From positions 1 to 9,934 of the forward strand of contig CAAEOE010000054.1 of assembly GCA_900757505.1 (NCBI GenBank): DNA of 9,934 nt. The letters are read 5' to 3'. The position numbers and the translations under genes were made by a program. The notes below the pieces were generated by a model that was not told the DNA's origin, made no database searches, and saw nothing but the letters and a program-made list of their open reading frames with translations. Shown here in pieces: positions 1-5,950 of this stretch (the first letter of the stretch is position 1; the number at the start of each line of letters is the position of its first letter). This DNA comes from an uncultured Collinsella sp. (GTDB lineage: Bacteria > Actinomycetota > Coriobacteriia > Coriobacteriales > Coriobacteriaceae).

Positions 1-34
1 AGCTGATCCCCACCATAAATTACCCTCGGCATAC

Positions 35-62
35 TTGCGCGAAAACCTGCTCGTGCTACACT
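35..62 (+). promoter_or_regulatory. Predicted promoter of the riboflavin-uptake operon
   Basis: A -35-like TTGCGC (35-40) is followed after 16 nt by an extended -10, TG-C-TACACT (TACACT at 57-62). This predicts a transcript start near 68-70, just before the first base of the riboswitch P1 helix at 71. That placement supports the call more than the hexamers do, since the -35 matches the sigma-70-type consensus only in its TTG and one further base. Confidence 0.55.
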
Positions 63-70
63 TGCAATTG

Positions 71-257
71 CTGTTTCAGGGCGGGGTGGAATTCCCCACT
101 GGCGGTAAATCGGGCGGTGTCAAAGGGACGCCGTGGCGCAGGTGAGATGCCTGCGACCGAGCCGATGAGTCCGCGACCCGGGTGTGCGTTGGTTCGCATG
201 CCGGCTGAACTGGTGAGATCCCAGTACCAACGGTTAGAGTCCGGATGAAAGAGGCAG
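71..257 (+). promoter_or_regulatory. FMN riboswitch (RFN element)
   Basis: This RNA leader binds flavin mononucleotide and switches off riboflavin genes when flavin is plentiful. The conserved RFN blocks are present in order: a GGGG/CCCC P2 hairpin (83-86 with 94-97), GGCGGTAAAT (101-110), AGTCCGCGAC (168-177), a P6-like hairpin ACTGG/CCAGT around 209-225, and GGTTAGAGTCCGGATGAAAG near the 3' end (232-251). P1 can form seven pairs between CTGTTTC (71-77) and GAGGCAG (251-257), two of them G-U. The variable arm after block two is long (about 110-165) and holds its own hairpin, CGCAGG (137-142) with CCTGCG (150-155). No terminator lies between the aptamer and the gene. The 3' strand of P1 carries the Shine-Dalgarno region, so ligand-stabilised P1 would hide the ribosome binding site. 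The switch class is near certain from the conserved blocks; the translational mechanism is inferred. Confidence 0.96.
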
Positions 258-260
258 GTG
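252..260 (+). promoter_or_regulatory. Ribosome binding site of ribU, inside riboswitch P1
   Basis: The purine-rich AGGCAGGTG contains an AGGTG core (256-260) five bases before the ATG at 266. Its first six bases (252-257) are part of the predicted 3' strand of P1. This fixes the ribU start at 266. An in-frame ATG at 245 lies inside the conserved GGATGAAA block of the aptamer, has no ribosome binding site of its own and should not be used. Confidence 0.75.
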
Positions 261-265
261 ATCTT

Positions 266-856
266 ATGTCTGAACAGTCGCAGCATATCCATTTTGAGAA
301 CACGAATAGGTGGAGCACCAAACAGCTCGTTACCATGGCGCTGATGTGTGCCTTGGGCGCCCTGTTTATGTACGTGCAGCTGCCCATCCTTCCTTCGGCG
401 CCGTTTTTGACCTATGACCCGTCGCTGGTGCCGGCGATGGTGTGTGGATTTGCGTATGGCCCTGGTGCCGGCACAGCTGTTGCCGCTATGGCGATCGTTA
501 TCCATGCGCTTACCACGGGCGATTGGGTCGGTGCGCTTATGAACTTGGTTGCCACGCTGGGCTATATTCTGCCTGCGGCTATCGTCTATCAGAAGATGCA
601 CACCTACAAGGGTGCCGTGATTGGCCTGGTGCTCGGCGTTATTGCCGCTACGGCGTTGTCTATGGTCGCAAACCTTACCATTGGCGTATGGTTCTGGTAT
701 GGCTCGGTCGATGTGATCGCCCCGCTCATGATTCCTGCCGTGCTGCCGTTCAACCTTATCAAGACCGTGCTTAACTCGGTGTTGACGCTGGCGGTGTATA
801 AAGCAGTCTCCAACCTCATCACGCCTAAAAAGGACCAGGTCAAAGGCCGCGCATGA
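266..856 (+). CDS. ribU: Riboflavin ECF transporter substrate-binding (S) component RibU
   Basis: This 196-residue membrane protein is the likely riboflavin-binding subunit of an energy-coupling-factor importer. After a short polar N-terminus there are about six hydrophobic segments (roughly residues 20-40, 52-75, 76-92, 95-112, 118-150 and 155-185). TM1 carries an A-x-x-x-A motif (A25, A29), the type of motif S components use to dock on EcfT. FLTYDPSLVP (47-56) resembles the PFLxxDFSDIP stretch of known RibU proteins, and YGPGAG follows, as in that family. The FMN riboswitch just upstream independently supports riboflavin as the substrate. The stop overlaps the start of the ATPase gene (ATGA), so translation is probably coupled. 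The start at 266 is chosen for its ribosome binding site. A different flavin or flavin precursor as substrate cannot be excluded from sequence. Confidence 0.93.
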   Translation: MSEQSQHIHFENTNRWSTKQLVTMALMCALGALFMYVQLPILPSAPFLTYDPSLVPAMVCGFAYGPGAGTAVAAMAIVIHALTTGDWVGALMNLVATLGYILPAAIVYQKMHTYKGAVIGLVLGVIAATALSMVANLTIGVWFWYGSVDVIAPLMIPAVLPFNLIKTVLNSVLTLAVYKAVSNLITPKKDQVKGRA

Positions 857-2757
857 TTGAGTGTCGGGGCGTTTCCTTTAGCTATGACGGTGCCGTGTCG
901 GCACTCGACGGCGTCGATCTGAACATCGAGGACGGGGAGTTTTTCTGCATCCTCGGTGGCAATGGGTCGGGCAAGTCGACGTTTGCCAAGCATCTGAATG
1001 CACTGTTGCAGCCCGATGCGGGCACGGTACGCATCAACGGCATGGATGCGTCCGATCCCGAGCTGGTCTACGATATTCGTTCGACCGCGGGCATGGTGTT
1101 CCAGAATCCCGATGATCAGCTGGTGGCAACGCTTGTCGAAGATGACGTTGCGTTCGGTCCCGAAAACCTTGGCGTGCCATCGGCGCAAATTGCGCAGCGC
1201 GTACGCGAGGCGCTGAAGGGCGTGGGCCTGGTGGGCTTTGAGCACCACGAGACCCACGCGCTCTCGGGTGGCCAAAAGCAGCGCGTGGCGCTTGCCGGCG
1301 TGCTCGCCATGGAGCCGCGCGTGCTCATTTTGGACGAGGCGTCCTCGATGCTCGATCCGCGCGGGCGCAAGGGCCTTATGAAGGCTTGCCGCGCGTTGCA
1401 TGACCGCGGCATGACCATCGTGATGATTACGCACTTTATGGAAGAGGCCGCCGAGGCCGATCGTGTCGCGGTGTTTCGGGCGGGGCGCGTTGCCATGCTC
1501 GGTACGCCCGAGGAGATTCTGACGCGGGCGAATGAACTCGCTCAGCTCAACCTGGATATGCCGGAGTCGTGCCGTTTGGACATGGCGCTTCGTGCGAAGG
1601 GCGTGCCTGTTCATGCGCGGGCGCGCGAGGTGGATATGGTCGCCGAGGTTGTGGAGGCTTATGCCGAGCGAAGTGAGGCAGGCACCGCGGGGCAGCCTTC
1701 CGCATCCCAGTTGGAAATCGCTGACGGCACTGTTCCGGTAGACAACGAGGGCAACGCGTTGGAGCCCGTCATCGAACTATCCCATGTTTCGTACAGTTAT
1801 TCGCTCAGTCCGCGCGAGCGCCGCCGCTGGCATAAGCGCTCGACCACTGCGGACGCATCGAGCAAACAGGCTCTCTGGGGAAACGACCCCAGCAGCCCGT
1901 GGGCGCTGCGCGATGTATCGCTGACGGTGCGTCGCGGCGAGTTCCTGGGGCTAGCAGGCCATACCGGTTCGGGTAAATCGACGCTGGTCCAGCATCTCAA
2001 CGGTTTGATTCGCCCCCAGGAGGGATCCGTTCGCGCGCTGGGGCTCGATCTGTCAAACAAGAAAGACGCCGCCGCGGTTAAGGCCAAGGTCGGCGTGGTG
2101 TTTCAATATCCTGAGCGTCAGCTGTTTGCCGAAACCGTGGCGCAGGACGTGGCGTTTGGTCCGCACAACCTTGGCTTGCCGCAAAATGAAGTCGACCGTC
2201 GTGTCGAGTCATCGCTCTCGCGCGTAGGCCTCGATCTTTCCACGGTCGGCGACAAGAGTCCCTTTGAGCTTTCGGGCGGTCAGCAACGGCGTGTGGCATT
2301 CGCCGGCGTGCTCGCCATGGAGCCCGAAGTCCTGGTGCTCGATGAACCCATGGCGGGGCTCGATCCGGCTGCGCGCAGGGATTTCCTAGGGCTTATCGAT
2401 CGACTTCACCGCGATGGCCTGACCGTTGTCATGGTTTCGCATAGTATGGATGACCTGGCCAATTGCTGCGACCGTATCGTCGTAATGAACGAAGGTGCGG
2501 TGTTTGCCGAGGGAACCCCCGTGCAGGTGTTTGCGCATGCCGATGAGCTCAAGTCGATCGGCTTGGGCGTACCTGCTGCTCAGCGCATGGCGTTGGCGCT
2601 CGCGGAAGCGGGCGTGCCGCTGCGTCGCGGCGGGCTCTATACGGTTGAGTCGTTGGCCGACGAGTTGGTAGATTTGCTGATCGGTCGCTCGGACGGTCCT
2701 TCTAACGTCGCGGACATTGCTAAATCCAAGACGGTCTCGCGAGAGGAGGGCTGCTGA
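853..2757 (+). CDS. ecfA: Fused tandem ECF transporter ATPase (EcfA1-EcfA2)
   Basis: This 634-residue cytoplasmic protein contains both nucleotide-binding domains of an ECF importer and would power uptake through EcfT. Domain 1 has Walker A GGNGSGKST (35-43), a Q-loop in VFQNPDDQ, signature LSGGQ (137-141), Walker B ending in D161-E162 and H-loop H194. Its DEASSMLDP matches the EcfA1 style. Domain 2 has Walker A GHTGSGKST (369-377), VFQYPERQ, LSGGQ (473-477), Walker B D497-E498 followed by PMAGLDP (EcfA2 style), and H530. All catalytic motifs are intact in both halves. EcfA1 and EcfA2 are separate proteins of about 280 residues in Bacillus; here a polar linker (about 255-303) joins them. Domain 2 also has an unusual basic insertion (about 317-348) between its first beta strand and the next. 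The start overlaps the ribU stop by 4 nt, and the stop overlaps the ecfT start by 1 nt. Confidence 0.95.
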   Translation: MIECRGVSFSYDGAVSALDGVDLNIEDGEFFCILGGNGSGKSTFAKHLNALLQPDAGTVRINGMDASDPELVYDIRSTAGMVFQNPDDQLVATLVEDDVAFGPENLGVPSAQIAQRVREALKGVGLVGFEHHETHALSGGQKQRVALAGVLAMEPRVLILDEASSMLDPRGRKGLMKACRALHDRGMTIVMITHFMEEAAEADRVAVFRAGRVAMLGTPEEILTRANELAQLNLDMPESCRLDMALRAKGVPVHARAREVDMVAEVVEAYAERSEAGTAGQPSASQLEIADGTVPVDNEGNALEPVIELSHVSYSYSLSPRERRRWHKRSTTADASSKQALWGNDPSSPWALRDVSLTVRRGEFLGLAGHTGSGKSTLVQHLNGLIRPQEGSVRALGLDLSNKKDAAAVKAKVGVVFQYPERQLFAETVAQDVAFGPHNLGLPQNEVDRRVESSLSRVGLDLSTVGDKSPFELSGGQQRRVAFAGVLAMEPEVLVLDEPMAGLDPAARRDFLGLIDRLHRDGLTVVMVSHSMDDLANCCDRIVVMNEGAVFAEGTPVQVFAHADELKSIGLGVPAAQRMALALAEAGVPLRRGGLYTVESLADELVDLLIGRSDGPSNVADIAKSKTVSREEGC

Positions 2758-3557
2758 TGGAGGCGTTTTCGTTTGGCAGTTACTATCCCGGCGATAGTGC
2801 AATCCACCGCCTGGACCCGCGAACCAAGTTGCTCTTGGGCTTTGTGTTTCTGACCACGACGCTCACGGTCAGTGGCTTCCGCGGACTGGCCCCGGTCGCA
2901 ATTTTCGTTGTGCTGACCTATGCCGTGTCTCGGGTGCCGGTTCGTCGCGTTCTATCGTCGATGGCGCCGCTGCTGGCAATCGTCGTCGTGGTCGCGGTGC
3001 TCAACTTGTTTACCGATCAGAGTGGGCGCATCCTGTGGCAGCTCGGCTTTCTGCAGATAAGCGAGGGCTCACTGCGTTCTGCCGCCTTTATGGCGTGCCG
3101 CCTGACGTTGATGATGGCCGGCATGAGCGCCATTACACTCACCACGCCGACGCTCGACCTCACCGCGGGCTTTGAGCGCCTGCTCGCGCCGTTTGCGCGT
3201 GTGGGACTTCCTGCGCACGAGCTCGGCATGATCATGGGTATCGCGCTACGCTTTATGCCGCAGTTTGCCACTGAGATGAAGCAGACGGCCGATGCACAGG
3301 CAAGCCGCGGCGCGCGCGTGACGGGCGGTCCGCTCGGCGGCGTGCGTATGCTCGGCAGTGTGGCGATTCCGCTGTTCACGGGCGTGTTCCGCCATGCCGA
3401 GACGCTGTCTGCCGCCATGGATGCACGCTGCTATCACGGCGAGCAGGGCCGCACGCGCCTGCATGCGCTTGCATTTGGCCGCGGCGATGCGTTGGCGGCG
3501 GTGGTGACGGCGTTGCTGCTCATCTGCGTCATCGTCATCAATCTTCAACTTGTTTAG
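2757..3557 (+). CDS. ecfT: ECF transporter transmembrane component EcfT
   Basis: This 266-residue integral membrane protein is the scaffold that couples the EcfA ATPases to the S component. It opens with the family-typical YYPGDSAIHRLDPRTKLL stretch, followed by hydrophobic segments at about 25-60, 70-85, 105-130 and a C-terminal one at about 243-264. The two short coupling motifs that contact the ATPase grooves are visible as S183-R184-G185 and A223-R224-C225 (within AMDARCYHG). The usual motif is Ala-Arg-Gly, so the third position of the second copy is substituted. The start is in the TGATG overlap with the ATPase stop. The preceding GAGAGGAGGGCTGCTG is a strong ribosome binding region. With no second S gene here, it probably serves RibU, though an EcfT can be shared with S components encoded elsewhere. 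Confidence 0.93.
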   Translation: MEAFSFGSYYPGDSAIHRLDPRTKLLLGFVFLTTTLTVSGFRGLAPVAIFVVLTYAVSRVPVRRVLSSMAPLLAIVVVVAVLNLFTDQSGRILWQLGFLQISEGSLRSAAFMACRLTLMMAGMSAITLTTPTLDLTAGFERLLAPFARVGLPAHELGMIMGIALRFMPQFATEMKQTADAQASRGARVTGGPLGGVRMLGSVAIPLFTGVFRHAETLSAAMDARCYHGEQGRTRLHALAFGRGDALAAVVTALLLICVIVINLQLV

Positions 3558-3587
3558 GCGCGATTCGGGCGCAAGAAAGGGGTCCCT

Positions 3588-4034
3588 ATGACCGACAACG
3601 ACCGCACGGCTCAGCTTGAGCGCGCCTGTTCGTATCTCAGGCGCATTCCGGCGTGGTATCTGGCCACGACCGATGCAAGTGACGGGCATCAGCCTCGCGT
3701 GAGGCCGTTTTCGTTTGCCATGGTCGATGACGGTAAGTTGTGGTTTTGCACGTCGCGCGACAAGGACGTGTGGGCGGAGCTGAGTGCGAATCCCAAGTTT
3801 GAGCTCTCGGGCTGGAAGCCGGGGGAATGTTGGATCGTATTGACCGGCGAAGCCGCACTTGAGGACGACGCAGTTGCGAGCGACAAGGTGCGTCAAGCGG
3901 GTTTTAAGCACATGGTGGGCATTGGCGAGGAACACGAGAGTGCCAACGACGGCCGCCTTGCTTTCTTTTCGGTCCGCAATATTGCCGCGCGCTTCTGTGA
4001 TATCGACGGCAGCGAGGAGCGCCTGGAGCTCTAG
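3588..4034 (+). CDS. Pyridoxamine-5'-phosphate-oxidase-like split-barrel protein (copy 1)
   Basis: This is a 148-residue soluble protein of the split beta-barrel flavin-binding superfamily. The visible family pattern is PAWYLATT (21-28), RVRPFSFA (37-44), DGKLWF with a T-x-R-x-K-D-V-W helix start (48-62), then an NPKFEL strand and a WIVLTGEA strand. Proteins of this size commonly bind FMN, F420 or haem, and many are uncharacterised. No true PdxH assignment is possible, since it is much shorter than classical PNPOx (about 200-220 residues). The ribosome binding site GAAAGGGG lies just before the ATG. It starts 30 nt after ecfT with no clear terminator between, so it may share the riboswitch-controlled transcript; a flavin ligand would fit. 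The substrate is unknown. Confidence 0.85.
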   Translation: MTDNDRTAQLERACSYLRRIPAWYLATTDASDGHQPRVRPFSFAMVDDGKLWFCTSRDKDVWAELSANPKFELSGWKPGECWIVLTGEAALEDDAVASDKVRQAGFKHMVGIGEEHESANDGRLAFFSVRNIAARFCDIDGSEERLEL

Positions 4035-4077
4035 CTCGCACAACCAGGCTCACAAACTAGCTGGTACAGGAGGACAC

Positions 4078-4488
4078 ATGGACGGATTGAATACGGTGCT
4101 GGAGTATCTGACGTCGGTGCCGGCGTGGTATCTGGCGACGAGTGTGGACGGGCAGCCGCATGTGCGTCCGTTCTCGTTTGCACAGATTCAGGACGGCAAG
4201 CTGTGGTTTGTGACGGCGCGCACCAAAGATGTGTGGCAGGAGCTGCTGCAAAACCAGCGCTTTGAGGCCACGAGTTGGTGGCCGGGCCATGGTTGGCTCA
4301 TCTTGCGCGGGCGTGCCGGCTTGGATGACCGGGCTTTAGACGAAATGCGCGAAGCCGGGTGGAAGCATCTAGAGCACCTGGGCGAGCACTATGAGGGGCC
4401 TAACGACCCCACGCTCGTCTTCTTTAGCGTCGAGGATCCCGAGGCTTTTATCTGCAATCACGACGAATGGGTGCCGGTCGAGCTCTAG
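4078..4488 (+). CDS. Pyridoxamine-5'-phosphate-oxidase-like split-barrel protein (copy 2)
   Basis: This 136-residue protein is a tandem paralogue of the gene before it. The shared blocks are PAWYLATS (15-22), HVRPFSFA (28-35), DGKLWF (39-44), KDVW (50-53), the REAGWKHL region, FFSV near the end and a C-terminal EL. By eye about half of the aligned positions (roughly 65 of 130) are identical, so the duplication is not recent. Start 4078 has a strong AGGAGG (about 4068-4073) at good spacing and aligns with copy 1. The open frame continues upstream to 3859, but that part overlaps copy 1 out of frame and is not family-like. Only 43 nt separate the two genes, consistent with one transcript. A heterodimer or two homodimers are both possible, because the family forms its cofactor site at a dimer interface. 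Confidence 0.85.
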   Translation: MDGLNTVLEYLTSVPAWYLATSVDGQPHVRPFSFAQIQDGKLWFVTARTKDVWQELLQNQRFEATSWWPGHGWLILRGRAGLDDRALDEMREAGWKHLEHLGEHYEGPNDPTLVFFSVEDPEAFICNHDEWVPVEL

Positions 4489-4523
4489 CCGGCTGGCTCA
4501 TCCTAACAACTTGGTTTTCGCAT

Positions 4524-4581
4524 GGGCGGGCCCCGTATTGCCCGGCGCCGTTAGGAGCGCCGGTCAATACGGGGCCCGCTC
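4524..4581 (+). terminator. Long GC-rich inverted repeat, probable terminator after the flavin operon
   Basis: Arms 4526-4548 and 4557-4579 are complementary at 22 of 23 positions (the only mismatch is C4541 against T4564), with an 8-nt loop. Two more outer pairs (4524-4525 with 4580-4581) can form. It begins 35 nt after the last split-barrel gene. No good T-run follows on the + strand (only ATTTGTCAATT), nor on the minus strand, so it is not a textbook intrinsic terminator. It could end or pause transcription, protect the 3' end of the mRNA, or be a dispersed palindromic repeat. Confidence 0.6.
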
Positions 4582-4623
4582 CATTTGTCAATTCCTTCAA
4601 GCGAATGTGTCGGGAATGTTTCA

Positions 4624-4660
4624 ATGCATGAATATGCAAGCCATTTACGTGTTCATGCAT
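4624..4660 (+). promoter_or_regulatory. Distal ARG-box-like operator upstream of argC
   Basis: A compact palindrome, TGCATGAATATGCA (4625-4638), is of the TGCAT-N4-ATGCA type, resembling actinobacterial ArgR boxes. In addition, ATGCATGAA (4624-4632) is perfectly inverted as TTCATGCAT (4652-4660) across a 19-nt gap, so a second half-site lies at the right end. ArgR is an arginine-dependent hexameric repressor that binds pairs of such boxes. The location ahead of argC fits. The assignment rests on pattern similarity only, and no argR gene is in the window. Confidence 0.6.
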
Positions 4661-4664
4661 CTTT

Positions 4665-4694
4665 TGGTGCTAAAGTTTCAACCCACTTCATAAC
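4665..4694 (+). promoter_or_regulatory. Candidate promoter region of argCJBD
   Basis: Two weak options overlap. One is an extended -10, TG-C-TAAAGT (TAAAGT at 4671-4676), without a good -35. The other is TTGGTG (4665-4670) with CATAAC (4689-4694) at 18-nt spacing. Either would place the start of transcription between the distal and proximal ARG-box-like sites, as expected for a repressed promoter. Neither is strong. Confidence 0.3.
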
Positions 4695-4700
4695 GACCGC

Positions 4701-4730
4701 TGCGAAATGCGCATCGGTGCATAAATCGCA
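4701..4730 (+). promoter_or_regulatory. Proximal pair of ARG-box-like sites in the argC leader
   Basis: TGCGAAATGCGCA (4701-4713) and TGCATAAATCGCA (4718-4730) share the TGC-N7-GCA frame. The second, reversed, matches the first at 9 of 13 positions. They sit just before the argC ribosome binding site (AAGGAG, 4734-4739). Centre-to-centre distance is 17 bp, somewhat less than the roughly 21 bp of the well-studied E. coli pairs, so cooperative ArgR binding here is inferred rather than certain. Confidence 0.5.
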
Positions 4731-4745
4731 GACAAGGAGTCTGAT

Positions 4746-5816
4746 ATGTCTTTCAAGGTTGGAATCGTCGGCGCGGCTGGATATGCCGGAGCCGAGCTCA
4801 TTCGCCTCGTGCTCGGCCATCCCGAGTTTGAACTTGTTGCCATTACGTCCAACGCCGATGCCGGCCAGCCGCTGTCCGCGGTGTATCCGAGCTTTGCTGG
4901 CGTGAGCGATCTGGTTTTCACCACGCATGACGCCCCCGAGCTCAAGAGCTGCGATGCGGTTTTTCTTGCCGTGCCGCATACAGCTGCCATGGCACAGGTG
5001 CCCGCGCTGCTTGCATCGGGCGTCTCCTGCTTTGATCTTTCGGCCGACTACCGCCTGAACGACGCGTCCGTCTTTGAGACGTGGTATGCCGCCGCGCATA
5101 CGAGCCCCGAGCTGCTCAAGACGCGTGCTTTCGGCCTCCCCGAGCTGTTCTGCCAGGACTTAGAGACCGCTGCTTCCAGCCATGCCGCTGGCAAGTCCGT
5201 GCTGGTCGCCTGCGCCGGTTGCTATCCCACCGCAACGAGCCTTGCCGCCGCTCCCGCCGTGCGCGCTGGCTGGGTTGCCCAGAGCGGCCCCGTGATCGTT
5301 GATGCCATCAGCGGTGTGACGGGTGCCGGCAAGTCCTGCAACGCTCGCACGCATTTTTGCAGCGCCGACGAGAACTTGGAGGCCTACGGCGTGGGCAAGC
5401 ATCGCCACACGCCCGAGATTGAGCAAATCCTTGGCCTGACCGATCGCGTCGTCTTCACCCCGCATCTGGCACCGCTCAAGCGCGGCCTGCTCTCCACGGT
5501 GACGCTGCCGCTCACGCCGCAGGCCATCGACTCCCTGGCTCTTGAGGACGTTGTCGACTATTACAAGCAGTTCTACGCTGGTCGCACTTTCGTGTGCGTA
5601 CTCGACGCCGGCCAGCAGCCCAAGACGGCTTCGGTCGTCGGCACCAACGCCGCCCAGATCGGCCTCGCGCTCAACAAGCGCGCGGGCGTGCTGGTGGCGA
5701 CGGGCGCCATCGACAATCTGTGCAAGGGCGCTGCGGGCCAAGCGGTCCAGTGCGCCAATATCGTCTTTGGCTTTGACGAGCGACGAGGCTTGCCCACAGT
5801 GGCGTGCCCGGTGTAG
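4746..5816 (+). CDS. argC: N-acetyl-gamma-glutamyl-phosphate reductase ArgC
   Basis: This 356-residue cytosolic enzyme uses NADPH to reduce N-acetyl-gamma-glutamyl phosphate to N-acetylglutamate semialdehyde, the third step toward ornithine. The N-terminus has the dinucleotide-binding loop GIVGAAGYAGAELIRL. The catalytic cysteine is C159 in AGCYPTATSLA, and the catalytic histidine lies in KHRHTPEI (H219 or H221). SGVTGAGKS and the C-terminal NLCKGAAGQAVQ-N-x-x-x-GF block are also characteristic. Length is normal for the family. AAGGAG (4734-4739) precedes the ATG at good spacing. It is the first gene of argCJBD and lies directly behind the ARG-box-like sites. No disrupting change is visible. 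Confidence 0.97.
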   Translation: MSFKVGIVGAAGYAGAELIRLVLGHPEFELVAITSNADAGQPLSAVYPSFAGVSDLVFTTHDAPELKSCDAVFLAVPHTAAMAQVPALLASGVSCFDLSADYRLNDASVFETWYAAAHTSPELLKTRAFGLPELFCQDLETAASSHAAGKSVLVACAGCYPTATSLAAAPAVRAGWVAQSGPVIVDAISGVTGAGKSCNARTHFCSADENLEAYGVGKHRHTPEIEQILGLTDRVVFTPHLAPLKRGLLSTVTLPLTPQAIDSLALEDVVDYYKQFYAGRTFVCVLDAGQQPKTASVVGTNAAQIGLALNKRAGVLVATGAIDNLCKGAAGQAVQCANIVFGFDERRGLPTVACPV

Positions 5817-5950
5817 CACATTCGATTGTTAACGATTTGGTAGTCGGGCATCGAGTGGGGCGCCACTCTTAAGCTGGTCTCATGATCACGACTGGCATGG
5901 CGCACCAACCGATGTCCGTTTTTTGTTTGACATAAGGAGTCATAAAGACG
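5817..5950 (+). other. argC-argJ intergenic spacer with a small hairpin
   Basis: This 134-nt gap is long for the operon. It holds a short hairpin, GAGTGG/CCACTC (5853-5858 with 5863-5868, loop GGCG), followed only by TT, too weak to call a terminator. It also holds a 17-nt motif shared with the region after argD (5827-5843), and a T-run (5919-5924) before the argJ ribosome binding site. A weak internal promoter or a processing site is possible but unproven. Confidence 0.4.
5827..5843 (+). repeat. 17-nt intergenic motif, copy 1
   Basis: TGTTAACGATTTGGTAG differs by one base from TGTTACCGATTTGGTAG at 9778-9794. Both copies lie between genes. The second copy contains the inverted repeat TACC-N5-GGTA, which this copy has lost in its left half. 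It could be a regulator binding site or a remnant of a dispersed element; a match of this quality could also arise by chance in 10 kb. Confidence 0.4.

Noticed and set aside
245..265. Upstream in-frame ATG extending ribU by 7 residues
   Set aside because: It lies within the conserved GGATGAAA block of the FMN riboswitch and has no ribosome binding site; ATG 266 has one at good spacing.
604..1614. 336-codon open frame on the minus strand
   Set aside because: It is antisense to ribU and ecfA with low-complexity Arg/His-rich translation, a shadow of the real genes.
3859..4077. Extension of the second split-barrel gene to an ATG at 3859
   Set aside because: It would overlap copy 1 out of frame by about 175 nt, and the extra residues do not resemble the family; AGGAGG marks the start at 4078.
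5853..5868. GAGTGG/CCACTC hairpin as a terminator between argC and argJ
   Set aside because: Only 6 bp, followed by TT alone, and the flanking genes belong to one pathway and orientation.
5927..5932. Perfect TTGACA as a -35 box before argJ
   Set aside because: A matching -10 would fall on the argJ start codon region (about 5950) and is not present; the hexamer is directly before the argJ ribosome binding site.
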